64,000 nucleotides of DNA, from positions 44,823,105 through 44,887,104 of the forward strand of contig OY829542.1 in assembly GCA_963691705.1 (NCBI GenBank), in the 5' to 3' direction. This stretch comes from Viola odorata. Its lineage: Eukaryota; Streptophyta; Magnoliopsida; Malpighiales; Violaceae. A program made the position numbers and the translations under genes. The notes below the pieces were generated by a model. The model worked only from the letters and a program-made list of their open reading frames with translations, was not told where the DNA came from and ran no database searches. Positions 19,324-31,985 of this stretch are shown here, piece by piece (within the stretch, counting starts at the first letter, position 1; every line of letters starts with the position of its first letter).

Positions 19324-21842
19324 GCCGCAAATTCCTTTGTGGATTTCACGGAGGGTATGAAGGCCCTCCTGTTCTGTTATGCATCTAGCAGCCGGATGGG
19401 AGAAACACTTCCGTATCAATTCTCCGTTGAAGTACGTGCACCGTGCCGCTTGCATAAGCACTTTTTCTTCTCAGCGTTATCCGCTGGCAGCTCGTCATGT
19501 TTCAAGTATCTTATGACGGGGATTCTCCAGTCATTGTCACTTTCTTCCACGCAGAGCGTCGCCTGCTCTTCCATAAAGGGAGGCACGAGTAGCTCCCGGT
19601 AGTACACCCCTTTCGGTAAGGACGCTTCTGGGTTTGCTGCGTGTTTGGCGAGGTTATCCGCTTCAGCGTTATCCTCTCGAGGAATGTGCTTAAAGCTAAC
19701 CTGTATACCACATTTCTTTATTTCTATCAACTCGCGTTTCACCTTAGCAAGGTATTGTACCATGATGGGTTCTCTAGCTTGAGAGTGTCCCAGCACTTGA
19801 TCTATTATCAACTTGGAGTCTCCACAGACTTTTAGCCGCAGATCTCCCAACCTTCCTGAGTCATGAATTCCTTTTATGGAGGCACTTTTCCCCATCCTGA
19901 GTCCGGCTAATAACGCTTCATATTCTGCGGCGTTGTTGGACAACGACTGCAAAATCCGGATGGCAAACCGCATATGGATGCCGTGAGGCCCACTCATGAA
20001 GATTCCGGCCCCGGCAAGCTCTTGAGTTTTAGCGCTGTCTACGTGGATGACCCACATGTCAGTGTAGGTTTTTGGGAAGGGGAGATCCAACTCTTCTTTT
20101 TCCTTTTCAGTCAACTCCGTCATTGGATCTGGCATAAAGGTGCATTCTGCGATAAAGTCCGCTAGGATCTGAGCCTTTATGGACGGTCGGGATCTGTAGT
20201 GCAAACCATATTGTTCAAGCTCGACAGCCCAAATCAACATTCTTCCCGAGGATTCGGGCTTCCGGAATATCCTTTTTAAAGGTTGATCTGTAAGCACAAT
20301 GACGGTGTGAGCTTGAAAATATCGATCCATTTTCCGCGTAGCTTGCACCAATGCGAACGCTATCTTCTTAATTCGAGCGTATCTCAGCTCGGCATCTTTC
20401 AGGATGTGACTTACATACAGGGCGGTGTGTGTGATTATCATCTCGCACAAGGACCGCACTGACCACTTTGTCAGCAACCCCAAGGTATAGGTACAGGATT
20501 TCGCCAGGCTCTAGTCTTGTCAATACCAAGTCAGACGATAAATAGGCCTTCAGGCTTGCGAATGCTTCCTCGTATTCTGCCGTCCATCCGAAGACAACTT
20601 TCTTGCGTATAACCTTGAAGAAGGCGAGGCACCTCTCACCTTGCTTAGAGATAAACCGTCCTAGTGCGATAACACGCCCTGTTAACTTCTGGATCTCTTT
20701 TACAATCCGAGGGGATATCATATCTTGGATAGCTTTGACTTTTGACGGGTTAGGTTGAATGCCCTTTTGGCTGACCACGTAACCCAAGAATTTGCCCGTT
20801 TGAAAGGCAAACATACACTTTCGAGGGTTCAGCTTCATTTGATATCGCCTCATTACTTCGAAGATTTCCGCCAGGTCAGACAAGTGTTCTTTGAAGCTTC
20901 AGCTTTTGATCAGTATGTCATCGACATATGCCTCTACATTTCGCCCGATCTGCTTCTCAAAGACTTGATTCGCCATTCGCTTCAGCATTTTTCAACCCAA
21001 AAGGCATCGCCATGTAGCAATAAGTGGCCTTGGGAGTTATGAAAGCAGTTTTCTCTTCATCCTCCTTGGCCATGGGGATTTGATGATACCCCGAGTTGGC
21101 ATCTAGTGAGCTAAAATATGCGTACCCGGCAGCCTGATCAACTAGCTGATCGATCCGAGGGAGTGGGTAACAATCTTTGGGGCAAGCATCATTCAGATCT
21201 GTGAAATCAATGCACATGCGCCACTCTCCGCTGGGCTTGGGAACTAAAACAGGGTTAGCCAACTAGGTGGGGTATTGCACTTCTCGAATAAAGCCAGCGT
21301 CAAGAAGTTTAGCAACTCCCCTCTCGACAGCCGTTGCTTTTTCAGCAGAGAAAGCACGTCGTTTCTGCTGAACTGGTCTTGCGTCTGGGTTGACGTTGAG
21401 CCGATGTTCCACCACCTCTCGCGAGATACCTGGCATGTCAGATGGTTTCCATGCAAACTCTCCTTCGCATTTGTTTAACAGTTGGGCTAACTGAAAATTT
21501 TCCTCAGGACTGAGGTTATCACTAACCAGAAATACGGCTCCATCTACCCCGTTAACTGGGACGTGAGTCATCTTATCCACAGGTTGAGTGCGTTTCTCCT
21601 CATTTTGTTCGTATGGGTCCACCGTTATGCACACGTACCTGTCGCAACTCTTCTGCGTCATGAGCAGGTAGCATTCAGCCGCTAACTTCTGATTACCTCG
21701 AATCGAGACCACACCATCCCAGGATGGATATTTCAGCGGCAGGTGCTTTTGTGATATCACTGCTCCGAAATGGTTGAGGAATGGCCGTCCCAATATGGCG
21801 TTATAAGGCAGGTTTAGATCCACCACCAGGAAGATAAGCTCC
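19324..21842 (-). pseudogene. Level 3 pol: RT, RNase H and archaeal-type RNase H
   Basis: From 21842 downward: protease-RT linker (LILGRPFLNHFGAVISQ-type), then RT (GEWRMCIDFTDLNDACPKD, SSLDANSGYHQIPM, AMPFGLKNA, YVDD near 20920), RNase H (YFQAHTVIVLTDQPL) and a second RNase H (HVDSAK, NNAAEYEALLAGL, GDSKLIIDQVL, NAEADNLAKHA) keeping the D-E-D-D positions. The second RNase H is a mark of the Tat lineage. The frame is broken by TAG at 21263-21265 (where level 2 has Trp), frameshifts near 20960 and 20480, and the LTR at 19323. The last codons are the start of the integrase zinc-binding region (REIHKGIC). Confidence 0.9.
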
Positions 21843-23342
21843 TGATTACATTGCATTTCATCATGTTTTTACTGTCCATTTACTAGTTATTTGGGCAGTA
21901 AAGCTACTGATTTCCCCTTGTATTTCTCATATCTTTGCAGTTCTAGTCTGGAGGCAATTTATGAAGAATCTGATTTTTGAAGAGCTGAAGCTGATTTTCA
22001 GAGTCTTGGCCTAGCGTTTGGCCTAGACTCCTCCGCATTCAAAGTATCGCGCACCAGATCGTCTTGGCCAAGACTGCGACCAAGACTTAGTCGCGGAAGA
22101 GCAATCATGAGCAGCAGCGTTGGGCCTTGCGAGCTGGCAAATCACAACTGTCCAGTGACAAAGAAAAGGATCAAGAAGATATATATTTAAGAATCCTATC
22201 AAGGATCTCCTTCCATCTTTATATATTTTAAATTCCTATTTTTATTCAAAACAAATCAGGATAATTTATTTGGAGATTATTTAGGAGATTGAGTTAGAGA
22301 AGGACAGAGGAGTTTTAGCTTACTTATAGCTGAACTTGTCCTCCTCTTCTCCCTCTCTCTTCTTCTTCCCCAATTCAACATTGATATACTTTTGCTCTGG
22401 ATTTAATTCTTTAAATCTCGGATTTAATTTATTTATGCAATCAAGTATCTTATTTTTCTATCTATGAGTATGAGTAGCTAAACACCCATTCTTGGTAAGG
22501 GTTGATGAGCTTAGTTCTTATGCATTCGTGAGATCAAACCATGCTTAATAATCTCTTTATTCGTATTCGTTTATTTCTTGAGCTTATTAAATCGCTTACT
22601 CACTAGAGGCAAGAGTTGGCCATTCTTGTACCCTAGTAGAGAAGAGTTGCAACCAGCCTAGAAGGAAAGGGAGCACCCGTCGGTTAGGCAAAGTAGGTGA
22701 CTAGTCTCGCGCCAGACTAGAAGAAATAAGTGATCTAGGTCAAGACCAGATTGACAACCTAGGGTTTCCACAGGGAAATAACTTGGCCTAGGTACTGTCT
22801 TCCCCTATACCATTGAGGAAGCAAATAGCCATTCAAGATAGCAGTCAAACGGATAAATCCTTTAACCAGCAAGGTGTCCCTTGGCTAGGATTATCAGGAA
22901 AGGGAGCAACCGCCAGGTAATTTGAAGAGGAGGGAAGACAGGAGTGAACAGGAGTACCTCCATTCTATAGCAGTACTATGAATCAAGAGATGAATACCCT
23001 TGAGTCTATGATCAAAGCATAAGAACAGAAGCTCTCACATCACCCTTACCTGGAATTCCCTTTTATTTGATTTATCTCAATCTTGACCCCTGTCTAGGCC
23101 AAGCCTTTGGCCAATACTATTTTGAACTATTTTACCTCTTTCTGTTTTGTCTTTATTTTCAGATTCTACCAAACCAAATCCAGTGACGAGGAAGTCAACC
23201 AAGAACTACATTTCCTAGAGGTCTCTGTGGACGATCCTCTTACCACAATCTACAAACTCTTGTGGACAGTGATAAGTTGTATTTCGACCCCCTTTTCCAT
23301 ACCTATTTCACTCTTATATTTGACGTGTTCGACGCGCCATCA
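21843..23342 (+). mobile_element. Solo LTR, 1.5 kb, inserted in level 3 pol
   Basis: The 1500-bp segment begins TGATTACATTGC and ends GACGCGCCATCA and is flanked by GCTCC at 21838-21842 and 23343-23347. Removing it restores the protease-to-RT reading between the SEEL and LIFLVVDL codons. It encodes no supported protein and lacks PBS or PPT inside, so it is a solo LTR, not a whole element. A TATATATTTAAG box lies near 22180. The GCGCCATCA end resembles LTR ends of Athila-type elements; lineage uncertain. Confidence 0.85.
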
Positions 23343-25626
23343 GCTCCTCCGACCGTTTGGAGGTATCCTCCTTAAAATACACAGGTAAAGTGGTTACTCC
23401 AGTCACTGGGATGGGGACTCCGTCAACCCCAATAATGGTTTTTTTGCAGGGCGTAAGCTCATTATCTGGACGCTTCAGAAGATTGTAGGCTTCCAATGAA
23501 AACAAGTTTACGACGCTTCCGTTGTCAACCAGAGTTCTTCTAACTCCATGGCTAGCGATAATGGGTGTAACCACTAGCGCATCGTTGTGCAGATATACCA
23601 CACGCTTCTCGTCCTCTTCAGAAAAGGACAATATCATACGATCCAGGGTGCTTATCGCTTCACTCTTGATTGGCATGCCCGTTCGCTTCCGCTTATCCCC
23701 TAGCGCGGGTGTCAACTGTGTAGACTCATCCAGATAAGGTGTTCCTCCAGCGATGATGCTAATGATGGGGATATCCTCATCATCAATCGTAAGCATTTCC
23801 CGGCCTCCTCCCGTAGGACCAGTGTCATGGCCTAGGGGACGGGAAGGTGTCGCTCTGTCATCGGCTATTCTGTTTGTTGGGTTACTCTTGGCCTCTTCTC
23901 GCATTTTCACGGCAAATTCTCCCAGATAGCCTTCCTCCACCAGACGCTATATCGCCACTTTTAGTTCTCGACACGCCTCGGTTGAGTGTCCTTTAGCTTT
24001 GTGAAATTTGCAGTAGGCGTTTTGTCTTCTTCCCAGGATTACCCCCGGTCTTATAGGGGCAGGATAATGGATGGGCAGGTTTCGCTGCCCCACTATTATT
24101 AGTATCTCTACTTTGGGTAGAATGAAGGAAGGAAGGTCTGAGTCATAAACTCGCCCCTTAGGAGGATCACCCTGCCGCTAAGCTGAAGAGTCACCAGACT
24201 TTCCCTTTGAGGAATTGCCTCTTCTCTGATTAGATGTCTTGGGAATGTGATCCTTTCGCTGAGCGTAATCATCTATGAACCGATCTTCGGAAGTAGCAGG
24301 AACAAGAGTGTTATAGACTGGAGGCATAACTGGCGGCATGTTTCGAATCATGTCCCTGTTCTCTCCCTCTTCCATCCTCGCATAATTATGGGCTTTCAAC
24401 CTTAATGCATCTAAGGTTGCCGGCAGGTCAACCATTAAAGCATCTCTGAGCTTTCCATAACAACAGTTTCGCTTTAAGGCTTCGATAGCGAAATCAACCG
24501 TTACACCTGGCGTTAACGACATCTCGGTGTCAAAATAATGGAGGAAACTCCTCAAAGATTCCTGAGGTTTCCTGTGTAGGTCAAACAAGGCAGCAGCAGA
24601 CTTCCTGATAGGGACGGCAGTGCTGAATCGACTCCGGAACTTGGATTCCAGTTGCGAGAAGTTGTCAATAGACCCACCCGGAAGACCTTCGAACCATAAG
24701 CGCGCAACCCCTGACAGGGTCATTATAAATATCTGACACAAGGCAGCGTCATTGTGGGTCTGGAATTGAACGAAGTCCTTCACCTTGTTAAGATGAGAGA
24801 TAGGGTCTCTAGTACCATCATAGGATTCTGAGGGGAGCTTCACATGTCTACTAACTCTGTGACGCCTTATACGTTGGCTAAAGGGGTGGCCAGAAGTATC
24901 ATCAAGAATTTCCCGCGCATGCCGAGGTAGGGATACCTCCAAATGACGCCTGGGAGTCAGACTGCGGCTCCTTAGTGAGCGAGTTCGATGCCTCCTACTG
25001 CTGGATCTCTCACTCCCTCCAGGAGACATATCTCTATCATTTTCACCCCTTCTACCGTCCTAACGACCTCTATCCTCCTCCTGCCATTGGCGTTCCTCTT
25101 GGGGAATAGGAAGTAAGGGCACTCGCGGTACATACGACTCCACCGTCCTATGGGAAAACTGTACAAGACTGACTGGCGCACTCAACACAGGCAGCGTCAA
25201 AGGGACATTTATATGCAATGGGGACGACAGTGGTTGTTCTGTAATAATGGGTGGAGTGAAAATGAACTGAGATGAGACGCCTGATCCGAAGGCACTAGGC
25301 ATGAATCTAGCAGCCAGTTCCGTTAAATGGTCCAACTGGGCACCAATAGCTGAAATCGAGCTAGCGAAAGGGTTATTCGCGCCGTCTATCACGAATCCTC
25401 TCGACTGGGGAGTAAACTGACTGGATCCCGCTATTTGGGATGAAGGAGTATATGACTCGGACATAAATGTTCCCACTACTTGATCAAGGGATGAATTTGA
25501 CATTCCTGGAAGAACTTCTTGCACCGAGGTGGAAGCATCAGACGTGGCGAAAGCGAAAAGTCGCATGCGAGTATCAAATGGAAGGCTAGAGGATTGAGTC
25601 AATGACGGATCTGAATTAGAAGCCAT
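23343..25626 (-). pseudogene. Level 3 gag and protease
   Basis: ATG 25626 (MASNSDPSLTQSS). Gag has a Pro/Ser-rich N-terminal part, an Arg/Ser-rich stretch (ERSSSRRHRTRSLRSRS) and the gag core (HLNKVKDFVQFQTHNDAALC, LWFEGLPGGSI, FRSRFSTAVPIRK). A CKFHKAKGHSTEAC zinc-binding-like motif follows near 24005-23970. The protease has VRRTLVDNGSVVNLF with D-N-G at the active site, where D-[ST]-G is more usual. Stops occur near 25060, 24178 and 23946. The gene is continuous with pol across the solo LTR. It also shares gag sequence with level 2, into whose gag it inserted. Confidence 0.88.
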
Positions 25627-25690
25627 AATCTTCCAATTCCTAGAAGAACAGAGCCTGGCTATTAAGGATGCTCACTTAATTAAAACCAAA

Positions 25691-25710
25691 GCTCTCAATG
25701 AAAGCACCAA
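25691..25710 (-). promoter_or_regulatory. Primer-binding site of level 3
   Basis: TTGGTGCTTTCATTGAGAGC on the minus strand starts two bases after the 5' LTR, the same as at 5977-5996 except one base. Confidence 0.65.
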
Positions 25711-25712
25711 TT

Positions 25713-26256
25713 TGATAAGATCCGAACTGTTGGGGAAGAGGAGTCGGGATTATGGCTGTCTGGAATCACTGTAACAGCAGTCCGTCGTACCTGCAAGGCG
25801 TCGGAGGGGGGACTCCGGCGTAGACACTCCGATGCTTAAGTTAGTATGGCTGTGAAATTTGGCAGAGATTTTGGTAGAGAAATTGGTCTTACCTTTGATC
25901 TAGAAATGTGTGGTATTTATAGCCGAAGAAAGAAAGGTCGTTACCCCCAGGGGTGGGCATTATCAAGGGGAGATAACGCCCAGGATGACGTCAGCATACG
26001 TCAGCTGAACCGTACAGGATGACGTCAACATGAGGATATCGCTGTAGAGATATCGCCCATGGGGCGCTGTCAGGGTATCCTGGGATAGGATGACGCCGTG
26101 TGCCCCCCTCCCCCCGCTGATGTCGACCATCCCAGGATCCTTGGCATAACGGGGGCGGCAGCTGGGTGCCGTTTGTTAGTCAAAGTCTACAGGGATTCGG
26201 CTTTGACTTGAAGTGAGAAGACAATTATACCCTTGGTGTTTCCTTAATTGTTATCA
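25713..26256 (-). repeat. 5' LTR of level 3
   Basis: Plus-strand ends are TGATAAGATCCGAAC and TTGTTATCA. The reversed TATA box is at 25914-25921. The stem-loop and ATGACGTCA boxes match those of 6086-6624. The right flank CCACA (26257-26261) repeats 6081-6085. Confidence 0.92.
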
Positions 26257-28025
26257 CCACACAACCTCCATCTTCTGGCATTCCTTTTGCGATTCGCAAA
26301 CAACTCTTTCCTTTCGCCATTACTGACGATTCTACCACGATGCTGGAGATTACTCCGGAATCTTCAGATCTCTCCTTTAGATCAATAGGAGGAACGCCCT
26401 TTTCCCAGATGAGCATCCCTCTATCACAGATGGCGGGATCAAGTTTTTCCACTCCTCATCCGAGGGGATTCATGTTGGATGGCGTAAGCAACCCCCTCGC
26501 GAGTGAAATATCTACCCTTCGTTCTCGGTTGGATTACTTGACCGAGCTGGCTGCAAGAATCATCCAGATGTTTCTGGGTCGAGTGTTCCTTCCCAGGCTA
26601 TTTTTACATCATCTATTGTTACCGAACGACCCTTATCGCCCTTGCAACACAGAAATATTCCGTTGACCTTACCCGCGACAAATACACCAATTAGGCTTGT
26701 GCAACTCACTCAGGGGCGGGCGAGTAGTGCCTTACGTGCCGCACGCGCTACAAATTCCCGTCTCTCAAGGGGAAAGACGGCTTGCCAAGTATAGAGATCG
26801 TTGGGATGGTCGGCGGGGAGAAATTGATAGAGATGTATCCCCCGAGTGTAGTGAGAGATCCAGTAGTCGAAGATATCAAACTCGTTCGCCAAGGAGTCGT
26901 AGCCGATCTCCTAGGAGTCGTAGGTATCACCTAGAAGCGTCACCGTCTCATAACACTCGCAAAATCCTGGACGACACCTCGGGCCACCCATTCAGTCATC
27001 GCATAAGGTCAGCCGATATGTGAAGCTCCCCACGGAGTCCTATGACGGCACTAGACATCCCATTTCCCACCTTAACAAGGTGAAAGACTTCGTCCAATTC
27101 CAAACCCACAGTGATGCGGCGTTGTGACAGATATTTGTCATGACATTGGCAGGAGTTGCGCGCCTTTAGTTCGAGGGTCTTCCAGCAAAATCCATTAACA
27201 ACTTCACGCAGCTGGAATCCAAGTTCCGAAGTCAGTTCAGCACCGCGGTCCCCATCAGAAAATCTGTTGCGGCGTTATTCGACATACACAGGAGACCTCA
27301 TGACTCTTTAAAAGATTTTCTCAATTATTTTGACCTAGAAATGTCGTTAACGCCGGGAGTCACTATCGATTTCGCTGTGGAAGCCTTGAAGCGGAACTGT
27401 CGTTATGAGAAATTGTGAGACACGTTAATGGTGGACCTCATGGCAACCTTAGACGTGTTGAGACTGAAAGCTCATAATTACGCACGAATGGAGGAAGAAG
27501 AAAGCAGAGACAAAGCCCGAAACGTGCCACAAAATGTACCTCAGGCACCTAACGTTCCTAGTAACGCGATCCTTGACGGCCATTTTGTAGACGATTACGC
27601 CCAACGAAAAGACCATATTCTAAAAACCTCCAACAGACGAAGAGGCAACTCTTCAAGGGGAAGATCTGGTAACTCCCCTACTCGGCGACAGGCAAATACT
27701 CCCAAGGGCTGGATTTACGACCCGAACCTTCCTTCCCTTATACTGCCAAAACCTCCCTATCTGCTATCCAGCCCCCGTAAAGCCAGGAGTGGTCATGGGA
27801 GGAAGGGAAAATGCCTTCTGCAATTTTCATAAAGTCAAAGGGCACTCTACAGACGCGTACAAAGAATTAAAGCTGGCAATAGAGCGTCTGATAGAAGAGG
27901 GATACCTCGGGGAATTTTCCACTAAGGAAAGAGAAGAAGTCAGGAACAACCCGACAAACAGGACATCTGACAACAGACAGCCACCTCTTCGTGCTCCGGG
28001 AAATGATAACGCACCCACTGGGTGA
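26257..28025 (+). pseudogene. Level 2 gag, continued after level 3
   Basis: After the duplicated CCACA the frame continues from codon 9 (QPPSSGIPFAIRKQ). It shows the same domain order as the level 3 gag: Ser/Pro-rich start, Arg/Ser stretch near 26850-26920, gag core (HLNKVKDFVQFQTHSDAA near 27075, FEGLPAKSI, FRSQFSTAVPIRK), RLKAHNYARMEEEE near 27465 and a zinc-binding-like CNFHKVKGHSTDAY near 27820, where the last Cys is changed. Frameshifts occur near 26670, 27020 and 27830 and stops near 27127, 27168 and 27418. Not functional. Confidence 0.85.
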
Positions 28026-28040
28026 GGTAGGGAAACGCTT

Positions 28041-30759
28041 ATGATTGACGAAGATGATTTTCCCATCATCAACATTATCGTCGGGGGTACACCGTACCTT
28101 GACGAGCCTGTACAACTGATGCCCACAGCCGGAGACAAGCGGAAGCGAGGGGGTGCGTTAATAAAAAGTGAAGCAATAACTGCACTGGATCGGATGGTGT
28201 TATCCTTCTCCGAGGAAGACGAGAAAGGTGTCGTGTTCCCACATAACGATGCGTTAGTAGTCACACTTGTTATCGGCAACCATGGGGTTAGAAGAACTCT
28301 CGTTGATAATGGAAGCGCAGTGAACCCATTTTCGTTAAAGACCTATAACTTCATGAAACGCCCAAATGGTGAACTGGCACCGTGTAAGAAGCCGATAATT
28401 GGGGTAGATGGACTACCAATCCCAGTAACTGGAGTTACAATGCTGCCAGTGCACTTTAGAGAAGACACATCCAAACGGTCAGAGGAGTTGTTATTCTTAG
28501 TCGTTGACCTCACCCTACCTTACAATGCCATACTCGGGCGACCGTTCCTCAACCGTTTTGGGGCAGCGATATCTCAAAAGCATTTGAGGATGAAGTATCC
28601 CTCCTGGGATGGAGTGGTCTCAATCAAAGGCGATCAGAAACTAGTGGCTGAATGCTACTTACTCATGACTCAGAAGAGTTATGACAGGTACATGTGTGTC
28701 ATGGTGGATCCATATGGCCATAATAATAAGATGTGTACTCAGCCTGTGGACAAGATGGTACCCATACCAGTTAACAGGATCACTGAGGCAAACTTCCTGG
28801 TTAGCAAAAAGCTCAGCCCCGAGGAAAACCTCCAATTAGCTCGACTATTGAACAAATGTAAAGGAGAATTCACCTGGAAGCCTGCGGATATGCATGGAAT
28901 CTCGCGAGAAGTGGCGGAACACCGACTTAACGTCGATCCCTGTGTCAAGCCCGTCCAATAGAAACGACGAGCATTTTCCACAGAAAAGGCGTTAGCCGTT
29001 GATAAGGAGGTGACGAAACTCTTGGCCGCAGGCTTCATTCGCGAAGTCCAATATCCAACCTGGTTGGTTAATCCAGTTCTTGTTCCGAAGCCCAATGGAG
29101 ACTGCCGTATGTGCATCGACTTCACTGACCTGAACGATGCTTGCCCCAAAGATTGCTACCCACTCCCTTGAATCGACCAGCTAGTCGATCAGACCGTCGG
29201 GTACGCGTATCTGAGCTCACTAGACGCCAACTCCGGATATCATCAAATCCCTATGGCCGTCGAGGATGAAGAAAGGGCCGCCTTCATCACTCCAAAAGCC
29301 ACCTACTGCTACACGGCGATGCCGTTTGGGCTGAAGAATGCTGGAGCAACTTTCCCATGTATGGCGAATAACATATTTGAAAAGCAGATCGGAAAGAGCG
29401 TGGAAGCCTACGTTGACGACATACTGGTCAAAAGCCGAAGCTTCAAGGACCACTTGCTCGACTTGAAAGAAGTTTTTGATGTGATGAGAGAGTACTAGAT
29501 GAAGCTGAATCTCCGTAAATGCATGTTTCCATTCCAAACGGGTAAATTTTTGGGCTATATGGTCAGTCAGAAAGGTATCCAACCCAACCCCTCGAAAGGC
29601 AAAGCTATCCAAGACATGATATCTCCTCGAACTGTCAAGGAGGTGCAAAAATTGACAAGGCATGTTATTGCCCTAGGACGGTTTATCTCCGAGCAGGGCG
29701 AGAGATGCCTTCCTTTTTTCAAAGTCATTCGCAAGAAAGCCCCTTTTTGGTGGACAACGGAATGTGAAGAGGTTTTTACGAGCCTGAAAGACTATTTATC
29801 ATCCTACCTGGTGTTGACAAGGCCAGAACCGGGCGACACCCTATACTTATACCTCGGTGTTGCTGACGAAGTGGTTAGTGCCGTCCTCGTTCGAGATGAC
29901 AACCGTCTGCACCACCCTATCTACTTCGTAAGTCACGTCTTAAAAGATGCTGAGCTGCGATATGCTCGCATTGAGAAAATAGCGTTTGCACTAATTCAAG
30001 CCACGCGGAAAATGGACAGATACTTCCAAGCCCATCCCGTCATCGTACTTACTGACCAGCCTTTGAAAAGGATATTCTGGAAACCTGAGTCTTCGGGAAG
30101 AATGCTGATTTGGGATATCGAACTCGAGCAATACGGGTTGCGGTATAAAAATCGACCCTCCGTGAAAGCCCAATTCCTAGCAGACTTCATAGCCGAGTGC
30201 ACCTTCATAGAGGACCCGTTAACGGACCTACTGGAAGAGGAAAAAGATGATTTGGACCTCCCATTCCTGGAAACCTACACTGACTTGTGGGTCGTTCATG
30301 TGGATGGAGCCAAAAATCAAGAACTAACCGGAGTTGGAATCTTCATAATCGAGCCGCATGACATACAGATACGATACGCCATCAGAATACTGTAGCCGTT
30401 ATCCAATAACGCAGTGGAGTATGAGGCGTTACTGGCTGGACTCAGGATAGGGAGAAGCTTTTCCACCAAGGCCATACATGATACGGGAATGATAAGAGAC
30501 TTTCGGGCTAGAGTGAGACATCATGGTTTAGTAACTCGCTAAAGTGAAATACGAGTTGTTGGAAATAAAGAAAAGTGGCATGCAAGTCAGCTTTGAGCAT
30601 ATTCCCCGAGAGGATAATGCTGAGGTAGACGGCCTGGCCAAACTCGCCGCAAATCCGGACACGTCCATACCTAATGACGTATACTACCGAGAGATATCGG
30701 TACCTTCCTTCATGGAAGAGCAAGCGTCGCTTTGCGTGGAGGAAATCAAAAATGACTAG
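28041..30759 (+). pseudogene. Level 2 protease, RT and two RNase H domains
   Basis: The protease (VRRTLVDNGSAVNPF near 28290) is followed by RT (CRMCIDFTDLNDACPKD, SSLDANSGYHQIPM, AMPFGLKNAGATF, AYVDDILVKS near 29405), RNase H (YFQAHPVIVLTDQPL) and archaeal-type RNase H (WVVHVDGAK, NNAVEYEALLAGL). Long open stretches are broken by single stops at 28959-28961, about 29169, 29496-29498, 30393-30395 and 30757-30759. The level 3 copy has Gln, Arg, Gln, Gln and Trp there. A small deletion near 30510 removes the GDSKL block of the second RNase H. The dual RNase H places it in the Tat lineage. Confidence 0.92.
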
Positions 30760-31985
30760 CGAATCCCCATAATAAAATACTTGAAACACGAGGAGCTGCC
30801 TGCGGATAACACCGAGAAAAAGAAAGTGCTGAAGCAAGCGACACGGTGTACATACTATGACGGGGAACTGGTTCGGAGATGCTTCTCTCACCCAGCCGCC
30901 AAGTGCATAACAGAACAAGAAGGTCTTCATACCTTGCGAGAAATCCATGAAGGGATTTGCGGCATGCACGCATCAGGCGGCACCCTGGCCGCGCAAGTTT
31001 TTAGGTCAGGATTCTACTGGCCTACTATTCGAAGAGATTGCCACAATTATGTATGGACATGTCAGAAATGTCAGGAGTTCTCCAACATTCCTCGACAACC
31101 CGCCATGGAAATCTCTGAAATTGTGTCCCCTTGTCCTTTTGCGAAATGGGGGATCGATATCCTAGGACCGTTTCCAAAGGTAAGGTCTCAACTAAAATTT
31201 GTGGTCGTGGCGGTAGATTACTTCACGAAATGGGCAGAAGCGGAAGTGGTTGCCAACATCACAACGGAGAGAATTTGGCGTTTCTTTAAACACCAAGTTA
31301 TTATGAGGTTCGGTGTATCCCGTGTCCTAGTCAGCGACAACGAGACACAATTCACCAGCCAGTTCTTTAGAGACCAATGCGCGGAATTCCAGATCGAACA
31401 AAGGTTCTCTTCCGTGGCTCACCCGCAGACCAACGGTCAAGCGGAGGTGATGAATCGAAGTATTCTCAGCCGCATAAAGAAAAACCTGGAAGGATCTAAA
31501 AAGAAATGGGCAGACGAGCTGCCATACATAATATGGGCGTACCGCATGACCGTTAAAACTAGCACTGGAGAAACGCCTTTCGTAATGGCCTTCGGCACTG
31601 AGGCCATCACACCGGTGGAGATCGGTACTTTAAGCCTGCGAGTGGCGTACTTCAGGGAGGAACTGAACGAGGAAAGGTTACAAGAAAACCTCGATGCGTT
31701 ACTAGAATGGCATGAGGAAGCCCTTCTAAAAATGCTCAATTATAAACAAAAAATGGTGCGTTATCACAATAGGCGCGTCAAAGAACGACTGCTGAAAGCA
31801 GGCGATTTGGTACTCAGAGACAAACGAGCCGCCGGATAGCGTATGCAGAAACTCAGTCCGAACTGGGACGGCCCATACCGCATTGCCCGTGTTATCAGAA
31901 AGGGAGCGTATCACCTGGAAACACTTGACGGTACTCCCTTATCCAACCTCTTGGAATATTGCTCGTTTGAAATTATACCATGCTA
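30760..31985 (+). pseudogene. Level 2 integrase
   Basis: The zinc-binding region (H..H in REIHEGICGMH, C..C in CQKCQ near 31065) is followed by the core with D (GIDILGPF), D (LVSDNETQFTSQFF) and E (NGQAEVMNRS), so all three catalytic positions are present. The C-terminal part (LSPNWDGPYRIARVIRKGAYH) is cut off by a TAG near 31838. The core is open for about 350 codons. This is the only integrase core in the window from the level 2/3 family, level 3 having lost its own. The frame ends near 31985, just before the tandem repeats. Confidence 0.92.

Larger units (their letters stand above)
6086..26256 (-). mobile_element. Level 3: complete Tat-lineage retrotransposon with antisense gene cassette (subfamily I)
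   Basis: LTRs are at 25713-26256 (5') and 6086-6624 (3'), read on the minus strand, with CCACA duplicated at 6081-6085 and 26257-26261. On the minus strand are gag-protease (25626-23343), RT and RNase H domains (21842-19324) and an integrase C-terminal remnant (16302-16120). The antisense cassette is on the plus strand: aORF1 (7395-7784), aORF2 (8880-9302), aORF3 (9773-11859) and aORF4 (12443-14769). Three later insertions (MITE, solo LTR, truncated Ogre-type LTR) expand it to 20.2 kb; own length is about 15.1 kb. The integrase core is missing. By eye the LTRs differ at about 25 sites. Confidence 0.93.
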
